Assembly: GCA_016861045.1 (NCBI GenBank)
Contig: BOKP01000002.1
Coordinates: 372,001-436,000, forward strand
Length of the DNA: 64,000 bases
Origin: Actinomycetes bacterium
Lineage (GTDB): Bacteria > Actinomycetota > Thermoleophilia > Solirubrobacterales > 70-9
Reading direction: 5' to 3'
The notes under the pieces were generated by a model, which worked only from the letters and a program-made list of their open reading frames with translations, ran no database searches and had not been told where the DNA came from. The position numbers and the translations under genes are program-made. Positions 1-10,314 of this stretch are shown one piece after another. Numbering within the stretch: position 1 is the first letter of the stretch; every line of letters begins with the position of its first letter.

Positions 1-1556
1 GGCCCGAGCTCGTCCGGCTCGCGGACGAGCTCGCCGTGGCCGCCGAGCGCCGCGACGATCTCCTCGTAGGGCGTCCCCGGCCGCAGCTCGGCTGCCACCG
101 AGTAGCCGTAGAGGAACTCCATCGGGTGCTTCTCGAGCGCCCAGATGCCGTTGTTGCCGATCACGCCGACGACCGGGAGGCCGTGGCGGACCATCGTGTC
201 GAACTCGAGCCCGCTGAAGCCGAAGGCGCCGTCGCCGAGCAGCAGGCAGACCTGGCGTCCGGGCCGCGCGCAGGCGGCGCCGATCGCCTGCCCGGGGCCG
301 GCGCCGAGGCAGCCGAAGGGGCCGGGGTCCATCCAGGTCCCGGGCTCGAACGTCTCGATCACCCGGCCGGCGTAGGAGACGAAGTCGCCGCCGTCGCCGA
401 TCACGATCGCGTCGCGGTCGAGGACCCGGCCGAGCTCCTCGTAGAGGCGCATCGGATGCAGCGGCGCCCGGGGGTCGGCCCGCTCCTCCGCCTCGGCGGC
501 GCGCTTCTCCTCCTCCCGGCCGCGGAGCTCGGCGAGCCAGGCGGAGCGGTCGGCGGGCGCGGCCGCCCCGTCCAGCGCCGCCAGCGTCGCGGCGACGTCG
601 CCGACGAGGTCGGCGTCGGCGGCGCGGTTGCGCTCGAGCCGGTTCGGCTCGACGTCGACGCGGATCAGCTTCGCGTCGGCGCCGATCGCCGCGCCGAACC
701 CGAGCCGGAAGTCGAGCGGGACGCCGACGACGATCGCGACGTCGGCGGCGCCGAGGCCGGCGCCGCGGGTGCGGCTGAACGCGTTCGGGTGGTCGGCGGG
801 CAGGCAGCCCCGCCCCATCCCGTTCAGGTAGACGGGGATGTCGTGGCGCTCGGCGAGCGCCCGCAGCCCGTCCTCGGCCCGCGCCCAGTAGAGGCCGGTC
901 CCGGCCATGATCGCGGGGCGCTCGGCGCCGGCGAGGAGCTCGGCGGCGCGCTCGATGCCGTCCGCGGCGACCGCCTCGCGCGCCGGGGCGGGCGGGATCT
1001 CGGCGTCCGCCTCGCTGAAGACGACGTCGAGCGGGTAGTCGAGGAAGGTCGGTCCGGTCGGCGGCGTCGCGGCGCGATCGTAGGCGTCGACCGTCGCGGC
1101 GCCGATCGCGGCCGGGTCTTTGACCGTCGCCGCCGCCTTGACGATGGGCGAGACGAACGGGAGGTGGTCGATCTCCTGCAGGCTGCCGCTGCCCCAGCGG
1201 CCCTCGGCGGCGCGGCCGCCGAGGACGACGATCGGGGTTCCGTTGCCGGCGGCGCTCGCCATCGCGCTGACCCCGTTCGTCACGCCGGGGCCCGCGGTCA
1301 GCGCGCAGACGCCGGGCGTCCGCGTCGCCTTCGCCCAGCCCTCGGCGGCGAACGCCGCGGCCTGCTCGTGGCGCACGTCGACGATCTCGATCCCCTCCTC
1401 GCGGCAGCCGTCGTAGAGGCTGAAGAGGTGGCCACCCGAGAGCGTGAACAGGTGGGTTACGCCGCGGGCCCGCAACGCCTTCGCGGCGAGCCGGCCGCCG
1501 TGCAGGGCGCCGGGGTTGGCTACACCGCCCTCAGCCTTCTGCCCGGTCGCCGCCAC
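1..1556 (-). CDS. Thiamine-diphosphate-dependent enzyme, acetolactate synthase large-subunit family (3' end cut by window)
   Basis: This is a ThDP enzyme of the acetolactate synthase / 2-hydroxyacyl-CoA lyase type, which joins or cleaves 2-oxo or 2-hydroxyacyl compounds. The N-terminal domain carries FTLSGGHLF and the conserved Glu in RHEQAAAFAAEGWA. The central domain has AIMAGTGLYWARAEDG and a nucleotide-binding-type stretch. The C-terminal ThDP/Mg motif GDGAFGF followed by GNNGIW is complete. About 518 residues are visible, so perhaps 30-40 C-terminal residues lie outside the window. The start is GTG at 1556, inside the last codons of the upstream adenylate cyclase gene (26-nt overlap), so the pair is probably cotranscribed. 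The family is clear but the substrate cannot be told from sequence: no regulatory subunit gene is adjacent, so a role in branched-chain amino acid synthesis is not assured. Confidence 0.88.
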   Translation of the reverse strand, partial: MAATGQKAEGGVANPGALHGGRLAAKALRARGVTHLFTLSGGHLFSLYDGCREEGIEIVDVRHEQAAAFAAEGWAKATRTPGVCALTAGPGVTNGVSAMASAAGNGTPIVVLGGRAAEGRWGSGSLQEIDHLPFVSPIVKAAATVKDPAAIGAATVDAYDRAATPPTGPTFLDYPLDVVFSEADAEIPPAPAREAVAADGIERAAELLAGAERPAIMAGTGLYWARAEDGLRALAERHDIPVYLNGMGRGCLPADHPNAFSRTRGAGLGAADVAIVVGVPLDFRLGFGAAIGADAKLIRVDVEPNRLERNRAADADLVGDVAATLAALDGAAAPADRSAWLAELRGREEEKRAAEAEERADPRAPLHPMRLYEELGRVLDRDAIVIGDGGDFVSYAGRVIETFEPGTWMDPGPFGCLGAGPGQAIGAACARPGRQVCLLLGDGAFGFSGLEFDTMVRHGLPVVGVIGNNGIWALEKHPMEFLYGYSVAAELRPGTPYEEIVAALGGHGELVREPDELG

Positions 1557-3150
1557 GGACCCGAGCGTACACCGAGCGCACCGCCCCGATCGGATCGGCA
1601 CGCCGGGCCCGGTCGGGACGTGGCGGCGCGTAGAGGTGGACCGGGCGCTCGATCCCCTTCAGCTCGCGCTCGCCGCGGGACTCGAGCTCGAAGCCGTCGG
1701 TGAGCCGCTCGCGGGTCGCCGCGGTCAGGAGCACGGCGTCGCCGGTCTCCCGCGTCGTCGCCTCGACCCGGGCGGCGACGTTGACGGGATCGCCGATGAC
1801 GCTGAAGTTGAGCCTGCCGGCGCCGCCGATCGAGCCGGCGACGACCTCGCCGGTGTTGACGCCGATCCCGACCCGGAAGCCGGGCCCCTCCCCCTCCCCG
1901 TTCACGGCCCGGTCGATCTCGAGCGCGGCGCGAAGCGCCCTGTCGGCGTGGTCGGAGACCCGCTCCGGCGCTCCGAAGACGGCCATCAGGCCATCCCCCT
2001 CGAACTTGTCGATGTGGCCGCCGTTGGCGGCGACCACCGGGACGACGACCTCGAACAGCGCGTTCAGGCAGGCGACTACCTGCTGCGGCTCGGCCGCCGC
2101 GGCGAAGCTCGAGAAGTCGACGACGTCGCAGAACAGGACCGAGATCTCAACGAGCTCGCCGCCCTCGCTGAACCCCTCGCTGAGGATGTGCTCGGCGACC
2201 TCGCGATCGAGGTAGACCCCGAACGCCCGCCGGATCCGCTCGCGCTCGCGCAGGCCCTCGACCATCTGGTTGAACGAGGCCGCGAGCTCGCCGATCTCGT
2301 CGGCGGTCGTGATCGGGACGGCGATGTCGAGATCGCCCTCGGCGACGGCGTCGGTGGCCCGCCTCAGGTCCGCGAGCGGCTCGAGGATCGACCGCGAGAG
2401 CAGGATCGTCAGCTCGAGCGAGATCGTCGTCGCGACCAGGATCACGACGAGGATCGAGAAGCCGAGGCTGTCGGCGCCGGCGACGGCGACGACGATGAAG
2501 CCGGTGATCACGTTGATCATCGGCAGCGCGGCGAGCAGCCGCCAGCGCAGCGGCAGCGCCGGGACGCCGGGCTCGATCCGCGGCGAGACGGAGCGGTTGA
2601 TGTCGATCAGGATCGGCCGCATCCCGACCTCGACCGTGAGGTGGTGGAGGATCGCCCCGTAGCCGGCCGCGATCATGCCGGCGAACAGGAGCGGGAAGAC
2701 GTCGAACCAGGACAGGCCGAGGATCGGGACCGCGACGACGCAGGACGGCAGGACGACGCCGACGATCGGATAGGCGAGGCCGTTGCGGATCAGCATCAGC
2801 GGCAGGCCGACCGCCGCGGTCCAGGCGCGCGCGGTCGCCGGCTCGTCGCGCTCCCCGTCGATCCAGGCGCGGATCGGCCCCAGCCAGGGGCGGATCCGCA
2901 GAAAGCCCCAGACGATCGCGCCCGCGGTCAGCGCCAGCGTGACCGCGAGCAGCTCCAGCGTCGCCCCGATGGAGGAGTCGTAGTAGGCGCCGAGCAGCAG
3001 CACCGTCCCGGCGGTGACGAGGAACGCCGCCTGCAGCTCGAGCTTGACGAACGCGCCCGGGTAGCGGGGCCCGAGCTTGCCGTAGAGCCACTCGAAGGGC
3101 TTCAGGAGCACGCTGGGATTGTCGCTGAGACGGGAGCGGATCGCCTGCAC
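1531..3150 (-). CDS. Membrane class III adenylate cyclase with HAMP domain
   Basis: Membrane-bound cyclase expected to make cAMP from ATP. Roughly six hydrophobic segments fill residues 35-265, then a HAMP linker (about 270-325) and a class III catalytic domain (about 350-515). In the catalytic domain, FCDVVDFSSFA supplies the first metal Asp and KFEGDGLMAVFG supplies the Lys and second Asp. FSVIGDPVNVAARVE supplies the purine-selecting Asp and the transition-state Asn/Arg region. The Lys/Asp pair points to ATP rather than GTP. The frame is open up to 3225, but that start would lie 5 bp from a divergent gene and add an Arg-rich leader. The GTG at 3150 (539 residues) leaves an 80-bp promoter space and is preferred. 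The 3' end overlaps the next gene, which suggests translational coupling. Confidence 0.9.
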   Translation of the reverse strand: MQAIRSRLSDNPSVLLKPFEWLYGKLGPRYPGAFVKLELQAAFLVTAGTVLLLGAYYDSSIGATLELLAVTLALTAGAIVWGFLRIRPWLGPIRAWIDGERDEPATARAWTAAVGLPLMLIRNGLAYPIVGVVLPSCVVAVPILGLSWFDVFPLLFAGMIAAGYGAILHHLTVEVGMRPILIDINRSVSPRIEPGVPALPLRWRLLAALPMINVITGFIVVAVAGADSLGFSILVVILVATTISLELTILLSRSILEPLADLRRATDAVAEGDLDIAVPITTADEIGELAASFNQMVEGLRERERIRRAFGVYLDREVAEHILSEGFSEGGELVEISVLFCDVVDFSSFAAAAEPQQVVACLNALFEVVVPVVAANGGHIDKFEGDGLMAVFGAPERVSDHADRALRAALEIDRAVNGEGEGPGFRVGIGVNTGEVVAGSIGGAGRLNFSVIGDPVNVAARVEATTRETGDAVLLTAATRERLTDGFELESRGERELKGIERPVHLYAPPRPDRARRADPIGAVRSVYARVRGGDRAEG

Positions 3151-3230
3151 CCCCGAGGGGCTCCGGGGGCGCCGCCTGCGACGATTCGCCCCCGCGCAGG
3201 CACCGGAGCGGATGCCGCGAACCAAGCACC

Positions 3231-3905
3231 GTGATCCCCGACCTCTGGGACAGGATCAGCTTCGCCGCCGAGGGCGTCTGGCTGCGGGCCGGCGACGGAT
3301 TCGACGCGCTCCGCAGCCGTCCCTGGGGGATTCCGGCCGCCGCCGGCGCAGCCGTCCTGCTCGTCGCCGGCGCTGCGGCCCTGATCCTCGGCGGCGAGGA
3401 CGAGGGAGCGGGGCCGGGGCGGGCGGCATCGCTCGCGCAGTCGGAGCCACCGTCTGTGATCAACGACCCCCAGCTCGTCGAGGAGCGCGGCTTCTCGATC
3501 GCGCTGCCGGACTCGTGGCACCGGATCGAGCCTCCCGAGGGCGCGAGCTTCGCGGCGGGCTCCGGCGACGGGCTCGGCGAGGCGACGCTCTGGGTCGAGC
3601 GCAACCCCGATCTCGGGTTCGACGAGTTCGTCGACCAGTCGCTGGCCGGCCTCGACGGCCTCGGCGAGGACGCCCGGGTGACCGATCGGGTCGAGGGCCC
3701 GACGCCCGAGACCTCGATCGCGGTGCTCGAGGCCGAGGTCCCGGTCGACGGCGGCGTCGCCGGCCCGTACCGGGTGACGCTGCGGGCGGCCGGGCCCTAC
3801 CGGTACTACCTGGCCACCTCGATCGGAGCCGGCGCGCCGCCGCGCCTGATCGCCGAGGCCGAGCTCCTGAGCGCCAGCTTCCGTCCCCAGGTCAAGGTGA
3901 AGTAG
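3231..3905 (+). CDS. Membrane-anchored extracytoplasmic protein of unknown function
   Basis: The protein has 224 residues: a cytoplasmic N-terminus of about 33 residues, one transmembrane segment (about 34-53, rich in Ala/Val/Leu), a linker and an extracytoplasmic domain of about 150 residues. The domain opens with GFSIALPDSWHRIEPPEG and resembles the PsbP/LpqN-type fold seen in actinobacterial envelope lipoproteins, but there is no lipobox Cys. The start is GTG at 3231; no good Shine-Dalgarno sequence is visible. It is divergent from the adenylate cyclase and convergent with the GH15 gene. No function is recognised; an envelope or stress role would be a guess. Confidence 0.75.
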   Translation: MIPDLWDRISFAAEGVWLRAGDGFDALRSRPWGIPAAAGAAVLLVAGAAALILGGEDEGAGPGRAASLAQSEPPSVINDPQLVEERGFSIALPDSWHRIEPPEGASFAAGSGDGLGEATLWVERNPDLGFDEFVDQSLAGLDGLGEDARVTDRVEGPTPETSIAVLEAEVPVDGGVAGPYRVTLRAAGPYRYYLATSIGAGAPPRLIAEAELLSASFRPQVKVK

Positions 3906-3978
3906 CGGAAGGGAGCGGCCCCGGCGGGCCGGCCGCCGGTGACGCCGGCGCCTCCGTCCTCCGTCCGCCGTCCCTTCG

Positions 3979-3981
<3 letters not shown>
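3903..3981. terminator. Shared bidirectional terminator-like inverted repeat between convergent genes
   Basis: The left arm TAGCGGAAGGGA (3903-3914) pairs with the right arm TCCCTTCGCTA (3971-3981), with one bulged G and a GC-rich interior that can fold further. The outermost pairs contain both stop codons: TAG of the plus-strand gene and the reverse complement of TAG of the minus-strand gene. There is no T-tract, which is usual in such GC-rich genomes. Confidence 0.5.
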
Positions 3982-6006
<2,025 letters not shown>

Positions 6007-6081
6007 CGCACCGAAGTTAGCGCCTGCGGCCGTCGGGTCCGCCGCCGCGACCGCGGCCGGGCGGACCGCTTCACGCGGGGG

Positions 6082-8058
6082 TCAGGGAGCGATCCCGTCG
6101 ACCCCGCGCGAGACCTCGTCGCTGGGCTTGCCGGCGAGGTCGCGGACGGCGCGGTAGGCCATGTCGATCGCCGAGTCGACGTAGGCGCGAGGCGCCGAGT
6201 CGGTGTTCGCGACCGCGACCCTCCCCCAGCGCCGGCGGGCGACGTGGCTCGGCAGCTCCCCGTCTGGCCAGAAGGTGTCCCAGGGGAGCCCGTACTCGTA
6301 GGCGTAGCCGTGGGCCCAGCGGTTGACGGTGATCGCCTCGATGTCGCGCGCCGGGTCGAAGCCGCCGGGGCCGAGCGCCCGTGCGAGCTGATCGCGGATC
6401 TCCCGCTCCATGTCCTCGAACGAGGTCTGCATGAGCTCGATCCGCCCCGCCTTGCCCTGCTCGCGGGGCGGAAGCCCCGGCTTGCAGACGGCCTTGCTCA
6501 GGTGCAGGACCATCGGATCGCCCGGCTCGTCGGGGAAGTGGTACTTGCCCATGCTGACCGGGAAGTCGAGGCCCGCCGACAGCCAGTACATCGTCGGGAA
6601 CCGGACCCCCGAGACCTTCAGCCTGTCGAACGGCTTCCAGTTGCGCACCTGCACGTTCGTGTACATCAGCGCGAGCTTGCCCGCGTACTCCAGCGCCTTC
6701 CGCTGCTTGCGCGAGATCTCGTCGGTCAGGTACGGGATCATCTGGTTGTTGCAGGCGAGCACGACGTGGTCGGCGTGGACCGCCTTCAGCTTGCCGCGCT
6801 GCACGTAGGCGACCTCGACCCGCTTCGCGCGCTCCGGGTCGCCGTCGTGGCGGACGCGGACCACCGGGGAGCTGAGCCTGATCCGGACCCGGTTGCCCTG
6901 CTGGTCGAGCTTGCCGTAGCGGAGCCGCGAGGTGGGGATCGTCTCCATCCCGTGACCCGGGAGCGCCTCCGGGATCAGCTTGCGGACGAGCGAGCGCGCG
7001 ACCCCGCCGTTGCCGGCGGGGAAGTGGTAGATGTAGTCGTCCTCGGAGTAGTAGAGCTTGTGGCCGGTCGGGGCGATCCGCCGATCGGGCTCGTCCCAGT
7101 CGATGTTGAGGCCGTCGAAGCCGGCGAACTCGATCGAGGCGTCGAGGGCGCCGACCGCGTCGGCCCCGTAGCCCCAGTTCCCGTTCGGGCTGGTCTGCAG
7201 GAACTTGACCGCGTCCGGGTGGGCTCCGACGTCCTCCTCGAGGTACTGCTTGTAGGTGATCGCCGCAAGCCGGTCCTTGATCTGCTTGTCGGTCATCCCC
7301 GGCATCCAGTCCTCGGGCTCGTTGATGATCTTGTAGAGGTCGGTCTTCGCCTGCTCCGCCATCGGCGCGTCCTTGAGGATCTCGTCGTAGCCGGTGCCCG
7401 GCTGGTAGGCGACGAAGTGGTCGCGGCCCCAGGTCTCCTCGTCGAAGAACAGCCCGCGGCCGAGGCCGTGGCGGGCGTTGAACTCGGAGTCGAAGAAGCG
7501 GTTGAAGCGCTCGACCTTGATGTCGAGGTCCTCGAGCAGCTCCTTCGCCGGCGTCGCGAACGTGGACGGCGACTCCAGCGACTGCGAGCCCCCGTACCCG
7601 ATCAGCTTGCGGCCCCGGGAGCGGTACTCGTTGCGCCGCGCGTGGCCGCCGAAGTCGTCCATCGCGTCGAGGATCAGGATCCGCGCCTTGCGGCCGAACT
7701 CGCGCTGGTAGAAGCGCGCCGCCGAGAGCCCGCTCAGCCCGCCGCCGACCACGACCAGGTCGTAGCGCTCACCGGTGTCATCGGGGCGGCCGACGTCCTC
7801 CCAGAAGGTCCCGTCACGGAGGCTGTGCGGGACGACGCTGGACGCGTCCGTGTTCCCGCGCATCCCCGTCAGGGCGGGCGGGTAGGGGTGCCTGCCCTTG
7901 CCGTGGTGCGAGGCGCCGCCCGCCGCCCTGGCGCTGGAGCCGCCCGCCCCGAGCGAGCCGAGCGCGAGCGCGCCGGCGCCGATCGCGACGCCGTCGAGGA
8001 AATCGCGGCGCGTGATCGGCCGATCCATCCCGAGCTCTTCATCGGACCACTTCGACAT
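6082..8058 (-). CDS. Tat-exported FAD-dependent amine oxidase / spermidine dehydrogenase-like protein
   Basis: Flavoprotein of the amine oxidase superfamily. A Tat signal (TRRDFLDGVAIGAGA, near residue 17) predicts folded, cofactor-loaded export. An FAD Rossmann motif (DLVVVGGGLSGLSAARFY) sits near residue 95, and a C-terminal FAD-contact block reads RVAVANTDSAPRAYVDSAIDMA. The size and the NAD(P)-binding-like first domain with long inserts match proteins annotated as spermidine dehydrogenase-like. The substrate is not known. The start is ATG 8058, chosen because GAGGAGGAG lies just upstream; a longer reading to 8079 would place that ribosome site inside the gene. It is followed by the GH15 gene. 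Confidence 0.87.
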   Translation of the reverse strand: MSKWSDEELGMDRPITRRDFLDGVAIGAGALALGSLGAGGSSARAAGGASHHGKGRHPYPPALTGMRGNTDASSVVPHSLRDGTFWEDVGRPDDTGERYDLVVVGGGLSGLSAARFYQREFGRKARILILDAMDDFGGHARRNEYRSRGRKLIGYGGSQSLESPSTFATPAKELLEDLDIKVERFNRFFDSEFNARHGLGRGLFFDEETWGRDHFVAYQPGTGYDEILKDAPMAEQAKTDLYKIINEPEDWMPGMTDKQIKDRLAAITYKQYLEEDVGAHPDAVKFLQTSPNGNWGYGADAVGALDASIEFAGFDGLNIDWDEPDRRIAPTGHKLYYSEDDYIYHFPAGNGGVARSLVRKLIPEALPGHGMETIPTSRLRYGKLDQQGNRVRIRLSSPVVRVRHDGDPERAKRVEVAYVQRGKLKAVHADHVVLACNNQMIPYLTDEISRKQRKALEYAGKLALMYTNVQVRNWKPFDRLKVSGVRFPTMYWLSAGLDFPVSMGKYHFPDEPGDPMVLHLSKAVCKPGLPPREQGKAGRIELMQTSFEDMEREIRDQLARALGPGGFDPARDIEAITVNRWAHGYAYEYGLPWDTFWPDGELPSHVARRRWGRVAVANTDSAPRAYVDSAIDMAYRAVRDLAGKPSDEVSRGVDGIAP

Positions 8059-8207
8059 GGGCTCCTCCTCGTCGATCACGGGCGATCATCGCCCGACGCC
8101 TGCAGCGGCGCGACCGTATCACGGCCCTGCGGAGCCCGGCGGCGGCTCCCGGCCGGCGCCGGGGCGAAGGGGCGGCGGGCGCGCGGCCGGGGCGGCGTCC
8201 GATCGAG

Positions 8208-8292
8208 TGCCGGGGGAGGGATTCGAACCCTCAAGCCCTCTCGGGCAGCCGGGTTTAAGCCGGCCGCGTATCGCCAGTTCCGCCACCCCGGC
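8208..8292 (-). tRNA. tRNA-Leu (anticodon UAA)
   Basis: The minus strand folds as a class II tRNA. The acceptor stem is GCCGGGG/CCCCGGC. The anticodon loop CTTAAAC is held by GCCGG/CCGGC and gives anticodon UAA. A long variable arm (TGCCCGAGAGGGCT) is characteristic of Leu, and the T-loop is GGTTCGAATCC. The discriminator base is A. The 3' CCA is not encoded and must be added. Confidence 0.95.
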
Positions 8293-8330
8293 AGGAGCCC
8301 CGAAGGCTAGTCCACCTCCCCGCCGCGGGT

Positions 8331-8432
8331 GGGTGATCCTGACCCTCGCACGTCGCGGTCAGATGACCCGGGACGGGCGGGTCCCGCCATCTGGGTAATC
8401 CATACCCCGGCACCTCGTGGTCAGATGACCCA
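8331..8432. repeat. Two copies of a dispersed intergenic palindrome (family also at 25.4 and 44.2 kb)
   Basis: Two adjacent imperfect inverted repeats. Copy 1 (8331-8369) has arms GGGTGATCCTGACC and GGTCAGATGACCC around an 11-12-nt centre. Copy 2 (8392-8432) has arms TGGGTAATCCATACC and GGTCAGATGACCCA. The right arms are nearly identical in the two copies and the left arms have drifted. They lie between the tRNA-Leu gene and the sigma-factor gene. A short separate hairpin (8369-8386, CGGGAC/GTCCCG) sits between them. Confidence 0.7.
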
Positions 8433-8545
8433 GCGGCGGGCCGGCGGCGGGTGGGTAGCGGTGGGCGGATCTACCCCGATCGGGGGAAATTTAGGTTCGC
8501 GCAACTTTGGTGCCCTACCGTGTTCAACGAGGAGGACGTCTCGTC

Positions 8546-10018
8546 TTGGAAGCTTCCGCACTCACACGCGCTCCCGCACGCGGGCTTCTCGCCCGGCGCT
8601 CGCCGCTTCTGCGGCTCGAGTCGGACGAGCGGCTCGTCGAGCTGATCAGGGCCGGCCACGACGGCGCCTTCGAAGCCCTCTTCAACCGCTACAACGGCCG
8701 CCTGCTCGGCTTCTGCCAATCGATGCTGAAGAGCCGCCAGGACGCCGAGGACGTCCTCCAGGAGGTCTTCACGAACGCCCACGCGGCGATGCTCGGCGAC
8801 GACCGCAGGATCAACGTGCGGCCGTGGCTCTACCGGATCGCCCGCAACCGCTGCCTCAACCACCTGCGACGGCCGGTGCCCGAGGGCCAGGACTCGATGG
8901 ACGTGCTCCCGCACGGCAACGGCACGACGACGGCGGAGCACGTGCAGATGCGCGAGGACCTGCGCCAGCTCCTCGCCGACGTCGAGACGCTGCCGGAGAC
9001 GCAGCGGACGGCGCTGCTGCTGCGCGAGATCGACCAGCTCTCCTACGAGGAGATCGCGCAGGCGATGCAGACGACGATCCCCTCGGTGAAGTCGCTGCTG
9101 GTGCGGGCGCGGATCGGGCTCGCCGAGTCGGGGCAGGCGCGCCTGCTCACCTGCGACGAGGTCCAGATCGGGCTCGCCGAGGCGGCCGAGGGAATCGGCA
9201 AGCTCGACGGGCCGGCCCGCAAGCACGTCCGCAACTGCGACGGCTGCCGCGCCTTCCGCGAGCAGCTCCGCTCCGACCGCAAGGCGATGGCTGCCCTGTT
9301 CCCGGTCGGGCTGGTGGCGCTCTTCAAGCAGGGCCTCCTCGCCAAGCTGTTCGGCTCCGGCTCCGCCGCCGGAGCGGGCGCCGGCTCCGGCGCCGCGGGC
9401 GCCGCCTCCGCCTCCGGCGGGCTCGGCCTGCTCGGCGGCGCGGTCGGCGCGAAGGCCGCCGCCGGCTTCGCGACCGCGGCGATACTCACCGCCGGCGCGG
9501 TCGAGGTCCGCAACATCGGCGCCGGCGAGCGTGACGGCGGCTCCCCCGACCCGGCTCCGGCCGCCGTCGTGGCGCCCGAGCCCGCCTTCCACCCCAAGCT
9601 CGCCGCCGAGGTCGTGCCGCCCCTCCGCGTCACGACGAGCGAGCCGGTCGCGCCGGCCCGTCCCGGCGAGCGCGAAAGGGTCGCCCCGCCGGCCGAGCCG
9701 ACCGAGGCCGAGCCCGGCTCCGCGGGAGCGCCCGCGGGGCCGCCGACGACCGAGGACGCGACGACGACCCCGGACGAGGGCGAGGTCGCGGTCGGTACTC
9801 CCGTGGCGCCGACGGGTGACGGCGGCGACGGTCAGGACACCGGCGCCGCGCCGGTCGATCCGCCGGCGCCGCCCACGGAGCCGACGGAGCCCACGGAGCC
9901 GACGGTGCCGACGGTGCCGACCGGGCCGGTGACGCCGCCGACGACGCCGGAGCCGCCGACGACGCCGGCACCCGTCGCACCCGCGACGAGCGGCCCGCCG
10001 GTCGTGTCCGGGGCCTGA
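8546..10018 (+). CDS. ECF sigma factor fused to an anti-sigma-type zinc finger, membrane segment and Pro/Thr-rich tail
   Basis: A single chain of 490 residues. Sigma region 2 spans about 25-110 (DERLVELIRAGHDGAFEAL, DAEDVLQEVF, RPWLYRIARNRCLNHLRR). Sigma region 4 spans about 135-190 (LPETQRTALLLREIDQLSYE, IPSVKSLLVRARI). A C203-x23-H227-x3-C231-x2-C234 motif follows, the pattern of zinc-binding anti-sigma (zf-HC2) domains. Next come hydrophobic Ala/Gly-rich segments (about 248-270 and 290-325) and a 150-residue tail of Pro, Thr and Glu with PTEPTEPTEP and VPTVPT repeats. The likely layout is a cytoplasmic sigma tethered to the membrane by its own inhibitory domain. TTG 8546 is chosen because GAGGAGG lies 11 nt upstream; an upstream in-frame GTG at 8507 is possible. 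No separate anti-sigma gene is adjacent. Confidence 0.88.
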   Translation: MEASALTRAPARGLLARRSPLLRLESDERLVELIRAGHDGAFEALFNRYNGRLLGFCQSMLKSRQDAEDVLQEVFTNAHAAMLGDDRRINVRPWLYRIARNRCLNHLRRPVPEGQDSMDVLPHGNGTTTAEHVQMREDLRQLLADVETLPETQRTALLLREIDQLSYEEIAQAMQTTIPSVKSLLVRARIGLAESGQARLLTCDEVQIGLAEAAEGIGKLDGPARKHVRNCDGCRAFREQLRSDRKAMAALFPVGLVALFKQGLLAKLFGSGSAAGAGAGSGAAGAASASGGLGLLGGAVGAKAAAGFATAAILTAGAVEVRNIGAGERDGGSPDPAPAAVVAPEPAFHPKLAAEVVPPLRVTTSEPVAPARPGERERVAPPAEPTEAEPGSAGAPAGPPTTEDATTTPDEGEVAVGTPVAPTGDGGDGQDTGAAPVDPPAPPTEPTEPTEPTVPTVPTGPVTPPTTPEPPTTPAPVAPATSGPPVVSGA

Positions 10019-10314
10019 TTCGGACGTCCGTCCAGCCCCCCGGACACCCCTAAGGTCCAGCCCCCAGATGCCGATGGGGGGCGCGGTGACGGCTCGATCT
10101 GATGCCCGCATGCGATCCGACCGCTCGCGGCCGGAAGCGGCGGGCGACCCTCTGCCCGGGGCCAGGTCGATCGACCGTCCGGATCGGTCCTGCCGGCGCA
10201 CGATTGGCACGATCGCTCGCCCCTGGACAAGGCGAGACGCCTCGGTGGACTGGGACTGACCGGTTGCACGGCGCCGCCCCCGAGGGGGCGGCGCCGGCGA
10301 CCGCGTCGGTCGTC
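10019..10314. other. Intergenic region between convergent genes, with one strong hairpin
   Basis: About 296 bp with no convincing gene. Short open frames here have no ribosome site and coding-unlike composition. The only structure seen is the hairpin at 10270-10295. Confidence 0.5.
10270..10295. terminator. Perfect 12-bp GC hairpin, probable bidirectional terminator
   Basis: GGCGCCGCCCCC (10270-10281) and GGGGGCGGCGCC (10284-10295) form an uninterrupted stem with a 2-nt gap between the arms. It is the only strong structure between the convergent sigma-factor and metallo-hydrolase genes. No T-tract follows on either side. Confidence 0.55.

Noticed and set aside
8498-8526. ECF-type autoregulatory promoter (GCAACTT ... 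CGTG) before the sigma factor
   Set aside because: The spacing between the two elements is about 11-13 nt, shorter than the 15-17 nt expected, so no claim is made.
10068-10259. Small plus-strand gene of 63 codons after the sigma factor
   Set aside because: No ribosome site, Arg-rich translation with no domain, and it lies between convergent genes next to a terminator hairpin.
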